Shown one piece after another: positions 61,442-64,000 of a DNA stretch of 64,000 nucleotides. The stretch is from Paenibacillus sp. DMB20. GTDB taxonomy: Bacteria; Bacillota; Bacilli; Paenibacillales; Paenibacillaceae. The translations under genes were made by a program, and so were the position numbers. Under the pieces are notes generated by a model that was given only the letters and a program-made list of their open reading frames with translations, was not told where the DNA came from and made no database searches. Each line of letters starts with the position of its first letter. The first letter of the stretch is position 1. The DNA is taken from assembly GCF_000987955.1 (NCBI RefSeq), contig NZ_LAZU01000012.1:1-64000 (forward strand). The letters are read 5' to 3'.

Positions 61442-62318
61442 TTACTTGATATATTCGTTGCTGACCAGAATATCCGAGAGCACTTCCGTCGGGATGGTGA
61501 ATTCTACTACGCCCATGTAACCAGGGGCGACATCGTACTCGTTGAAGGAGATGACCAGCTTGCCGTCAGCGTTTATATAAAAGTTTTGATCCTTGGAGAT
61601 GCTCTCGAAAGGAGTCACGGGATCGTCCTCGGTCGATTCGACCCAATAGATTTTGTCCGGGTCGGCCTGCATCTGCTGTTTCATCTGCTGTTTAATGTTT
61701 TCGCTGATCACCCGGACATAGCTGTCGTCCTTGAAGAGGCTCGGAAGCGTAATGACAAGCTTCTCCTGTTTATCGATCGTATCGTAGACCCTGGTTTCGG
61801 CGGACGAGCCTGCGGCTGTCACGACATAGCGGGAAAGGGTCAGCAGCCGGTCGGTATTCGTTACGATCTCATATCCGCTGTCGAGGCTCATATGGGCCTT
61901 GCCGTTATTCTTCTCAAGCTTGGCGACCTCGTCCTTAAAGGACTCGTACAGCTTTTTGTTTTCCTCCGCATATTTGCTGTTCAGCGCTCCCTCCAGAGCC
62001 GGATTGTCCAGCTGCGTGAGGGCCGGCGTCTCGATATGGGCCTCCGAGGAGTCATCCCGGTGGGAGAACTCCTGGATGGTGATGACTTTAACCAGACTGC
62101 CTAGGACAGGAACCTCCGACATTGCGGCGGCAAACGCGGGGCTGGTATTTACTCCTCCGGCAAAAAGGATAAAGGCGGCGGCGGCCCCTGACAGCGCCTG
62201 TACGGCGGCACGGCGTTTTTTTTCTTTGCTTGATGGCTCTTTTGACGACCATGTTTAATTCTTCCGGTATCGGTATGGATTCATGCTGTTGTTTCATTTG
62301 ATGTAAACGCTCATCCAT
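61442..62318 (-). pseudogene. RsiV-like anti-sigma factor, frameshift in an A-run
   Basis: The first 34 or so codons (MDERLHQMKQQHESIPIPEE to AIKQRKK) break at eight A on the coding strand (plus positions 62216-62223). With seven A the protein continues RRAAVQALSGAAAAFILFAG, a single membrane helix, then an extracellular DUF4163/DUF3298 domain like that of the lysozyme receptor RsiV. Joined length is about 291 residues, against 285 for B. subtilis RsiV. The start overlaps the sigma gene by 8 bases. Homopolymer error, mutation and slippage are all possible. Confidence 0.8.
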
Positions 62319-62832
62319 GGCGGGACACCTCTTTCATTTGTTCTTCTTCCTCCAGGCTGATCCGTAGCTTTTTCAGCGCCTGATAAAGCCTTGTTTTGAT
62401 CGTGTTTACATTTTCCTGAAGAACTTCCGCGATATCTTCGATTTTCATATCTTCAAAATAGCGGAGGATGACGACCGTGCGGTATTTCGGCGGCAATTCG
62501 TCCAGCGACTCGGCCAGGTCGATATTGCGGTACGTATCTTGAACGCCGGGGATATACGTTTCCAGGATATCATCCTCCATGACGTGCACCTTTTTCTTTT
62601 TCCGTAAATAATCTAGTGACGTGGTTACCACAATGCGGTAAAACCAGCTTTTCACCGAACCCTTGTTTTGCAGTTTATCCATGGATATGAATGCTTTATG
62701 GATGGCGTCTTGAACGATATCAAGCGCATCCTCTTTATTTCCGACATAGCTGTAGGCCAAACGGTAGACGCTGTCTTGATGTTCCGTAATACAGTCTATC
62801 AGCAGCTTCTCCAGCTTCCGTTTGCTTCTCAT
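62311..62832 (-). CDS. ECF sigma factor (SigV-like)
   Basis: The 173-residue protein has sigma region 2 (HQDSVYRLAYSYVGNKEDALDIVQDAIHKAF) and region 4 (LPPKYRTVVILRYFEDMKIEDIAEVLQENVNTIKTRLYQAL). It is translationally coupled to an RsiV-like anti-sigma gene, so it probably responds to cell-wall attack. AAAGGAG fits ATG 62832 with a long spacer; the frame is open to 62913. Confidence 0.88.
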   Translation of the reverse strand: MRSKRKLEKLLIDCITEHQDSVYRLAYSYVGNKEDALDIVQDAIHKAFISMDKLQNKGSVKSWFYRIVVTTSLDYLRKKKKVHVMEDDILETYIPGVQDTYRNIDLAESLDELPPKYRTVVILRYFEDMKIEDIAEVLQENVNTIKTRLYQALKKLRISLEEEEQMKEVSRHG

Positions 62833-62894
62833 GAGATTATGACACTCCTTTGCTGCGCGCCAGCGAACAATTGCAATCGACTTTACACATGCAA

Positions 62895-62923
62895 GACGTG
62901 CGGGGGCGGGCAAAAAGTTTGGA
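62895..62923 (-). promoter_or_regulatory. Possible ECF-type promoter of the sigma gene
   Basis: On the minus strand CCAAAC and CGTC are 18 bases apart. The -10 CGTC and AAC-type -35 are those of envelope-stress ECF sigma factors, but the spacing is a little long. Confidence 0.3.
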
Positions 62924-63040
62924 CTTGGCGGAAAATTTTTTTGGAGTAATCAATCACCCCATCAATCAGGGCCGTCCTTCATAAGATTAACGAAGATAAA
63001 CGCCGATAGGGAGCCGCAAAAATTTACAATTGAATTGCTG

Positions 63041-63070
63041 TTGACATAACGATAAGGGGGAAGTTATCAT
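63041..63070 (+). promoter_or_regulatory. Promoter of the maltodextrin-binding protein gene
   Basis: TTGACA (63041-63046), 18 bases, TATCAT (63065-63070). Confidence 0.65.
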
Positions 63071-63082
63071 AGAAGCGAAATC

Positions 63083-63113
63083 ACTTAAACGTTTCAGTAC
63101 TTAAACGTTTAGG
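63083..63113. promoter_or_regulatory. Two LacI/MalR-like operators
   Basis: ACTTAAACGTTTCAG and ACTTAAACGTTTAGG are direct copies centred on palindromic AAACGTTT, 16 bases apart, lying just after the promoter. This is the usual place for a LacI-family maltose repressor. Confidence 0.6.
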
Positions 63114-63139
63114 TAAACATCCAAGAAGGAGGGAGCATA

Positions 63140-64000
63140 TTGTCAAAACGAATGTTTATTGCCGCTGTTATTACGGTTCTGTTCAGTTTTTCGTTTTTGA
63201 CGGGATGCGGCAAGACAGCAGCCCCGCCTGCCCAAGAAGAACAAGGGACCCGGGAGGAGCAGCAACCTGCAGGCCAGGGAGAGCTGCAGCCGGAGGCAGG
63301 AGCCGAATTGCTGGTGTGGGAGTCCAAAGGCCCCGAATTGGACTATCTGAAAGCGGTATCAGCGGAATTTGAGAAAGAATATGGCGTAAAGGTTAAAGTG
63401 GAAGCGGTTCCCGCTATAGACAGCGTGAAAAAGCTGACGACGGATGGACCTGCGGGGATCGGGGCGGATGTCTTCTCGGCGCCGCACGACCAGATCGGAA
63501 ATGCCGTGGCGGCCGGCCTTGTGCTTGAGAATGATGCGTTCGACGAGAAAGCCGCGAGCGAGTTTATGTCGAGCGCTATCGATGGCGTGACGTATCAAGG
63601 CGTTCTTTACGGATTCCCGACGGCCATCGATACGTACGCGCTATTTTACAACAAGAAGCTTATGGGCCAAGCGCCCAAAACCTACGAAGACATCGTCAAA
63701 TTCGCTGAGACCTATAACGATCCCGAAAACAAAAAATTCGCCTTGCTGTGGGATGTCTCGCAGTTGTATCAATCGTATTCATTTCTGGCGGGTTACGGCG
63801 GATACGTATTCGGAAATAACGGGGAAGACGCGAACGATATCGGCTTGAATAGCGGGGGAGCGATCGAAGGGGCCAAGTTCCTGCAGTCGCTGAAAAAAAT
63901 CCTTCCCATCAACATTAACGATTTAAACGACAATATCATTACGGGTTTCTTCCAGGAGGGCAAAGCGGCCGCGATCATCAACGGACCTTGGCTGATTTCG
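63140..64000 (+). CDS. Maltodextrin/cyclodextrin-binding lipoprotein (MalE/MdxE-like), 3' end outside window
   Basis: AAGGAGGG precedes TTG 63140. The lipoprotein signal ends FSFLTGC, followed by a Gln/Glu/Pro-rich spacer. The 287 codons present show the MalE fold: LLVWESKGPELDYLKAVSAEF, GADVFSAPHDQIGNAVAAGL, YGFPTAIDTYALFYNKKL and AAAIINGPWL. It likely binds dextrins released by surface enzymes such as the pullulanase at 21.6 kb. Permease genes should follow beyond the window. Confidence 0.9.
   Translation, partial: MSKRMFIAAVITVLFSFSFLTGCGKTAAPPAQEEQGTREEQQPAGQGELQPEAGAELLVWESKGPELDYLKAVSAEFEKEYGVKVKVEAVPAIDSVKKLTTDGPAGIGADVFSAPHDQIGNAVAAGLVLENDAFDEKAASEFMSSAIDGVTYQGVLYGFPTAIDTYALFYNKKLMGQAPKTYEDIVKFAETYNDPENKKFALLWDVSQLYQSYSFLAGYGGYVFGNNGEDANDIGLNSGGAIEGAKFLQSLKKILPININDLNDNIITGFFQEGKAAAIINGPWLIS

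Overview
The window looks like chromosomal DNA of a Paenibacillus-type, low-to-mid GC Gram-positive. Supporting signs are strong AGGAGG-type ribosome binding sites, TTG starts, LplB/LplC/lipoprotein sugar ABC systems paired with membrane-bound AraC regulators, a secreted pullulanase with S-layer (SLH) domains, CcpA-type cre sites, and ECF41 and SigV/RsiV-like modules. I saw no rRNA, tRNA, CRISPR array, prophage or intact transposase.

Layout. 1-3.9 kb: end of a nucleoside ABC operon (nupN tail, nupO, nupP, nupQ). 4-8.9 kb: glyoxalase-fold protein, MATE exporter, a frameshifted globin-coupled sensor, and divergent from it an alpha/beta-hydrolase fused to a SARP/BTAD regulator. 9-12 kb: metallophosphoesterase plus DMT transporter, divergent from a DeoR regulator. 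12-15 kb: repeats, an IS-end-like relic, an ArsR-type regulator with an operator array, a 35-codon gene and gene remnants. 15-16.4 kb: ECF41 sigma factor and its carboxymuconolactone decarboxylase-family partner. 16.5-17.6 kb: secreted Pro-Pro endopeptidase-like protease behind two tandem cyclic-di-GMP-I riboswitches. 17.7-21.3 kb: MerR/SMR efflux operon and ArsR/MFS pair. 21.4-26.6 kb: pullulanase. 26.8-30.2 kb: DHA2 exporter, WYL regulator, SDR. 30.8-36.6 kb: sugar ABC operon with AraC sensor. 36.6-38.8 kb: DnaA-box-like cluster, PadR, SEDS-like membrane protein. 39-44.8 kb: oligopeptide ABC system. 45-47.2 kb: ABC exporter with a double-MerR regulator. 47.4-49.7 kb: udk and a membrane-anchored hydrolase. 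49.8-58.7 kb: second sugar ABC operon with M55 D-aminopeptidase, Gfo/Idh oxidoreductase and a TIM-barrel isomerase. 58.9-62.9 kb: proline dehydrogenase, small membrane protein, stalk/DUF3298 protein, RsiV-like anti-sigma and SigV-like sigma factor. 63-64 kb: start of a maltodextrin-binding lipoprotein gene.

Themes. Carbohydrate capture dominates: the cell-surface pullulanase would feed maltodextrin to the binding protein at the window end, and two further LplBC-type importers each carry their own AraC sensor. Most small regulators sit beside visible operators. The most striking unit is the c-di-GMP riboswitch/protease pair, which resembles the Clostridioides difficile PPEP-1 (Zmp1) arrangement. 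A family of about 105-110 bp structured repeats occurs four times, always just downstream of plus-strand genes.

Caution on quality: seven genes are broken by what look like one-base indels, often in homopolymers, with otherwise intact protein on both sides. This suggests base-calling errors at least as strongly as true gene decay.
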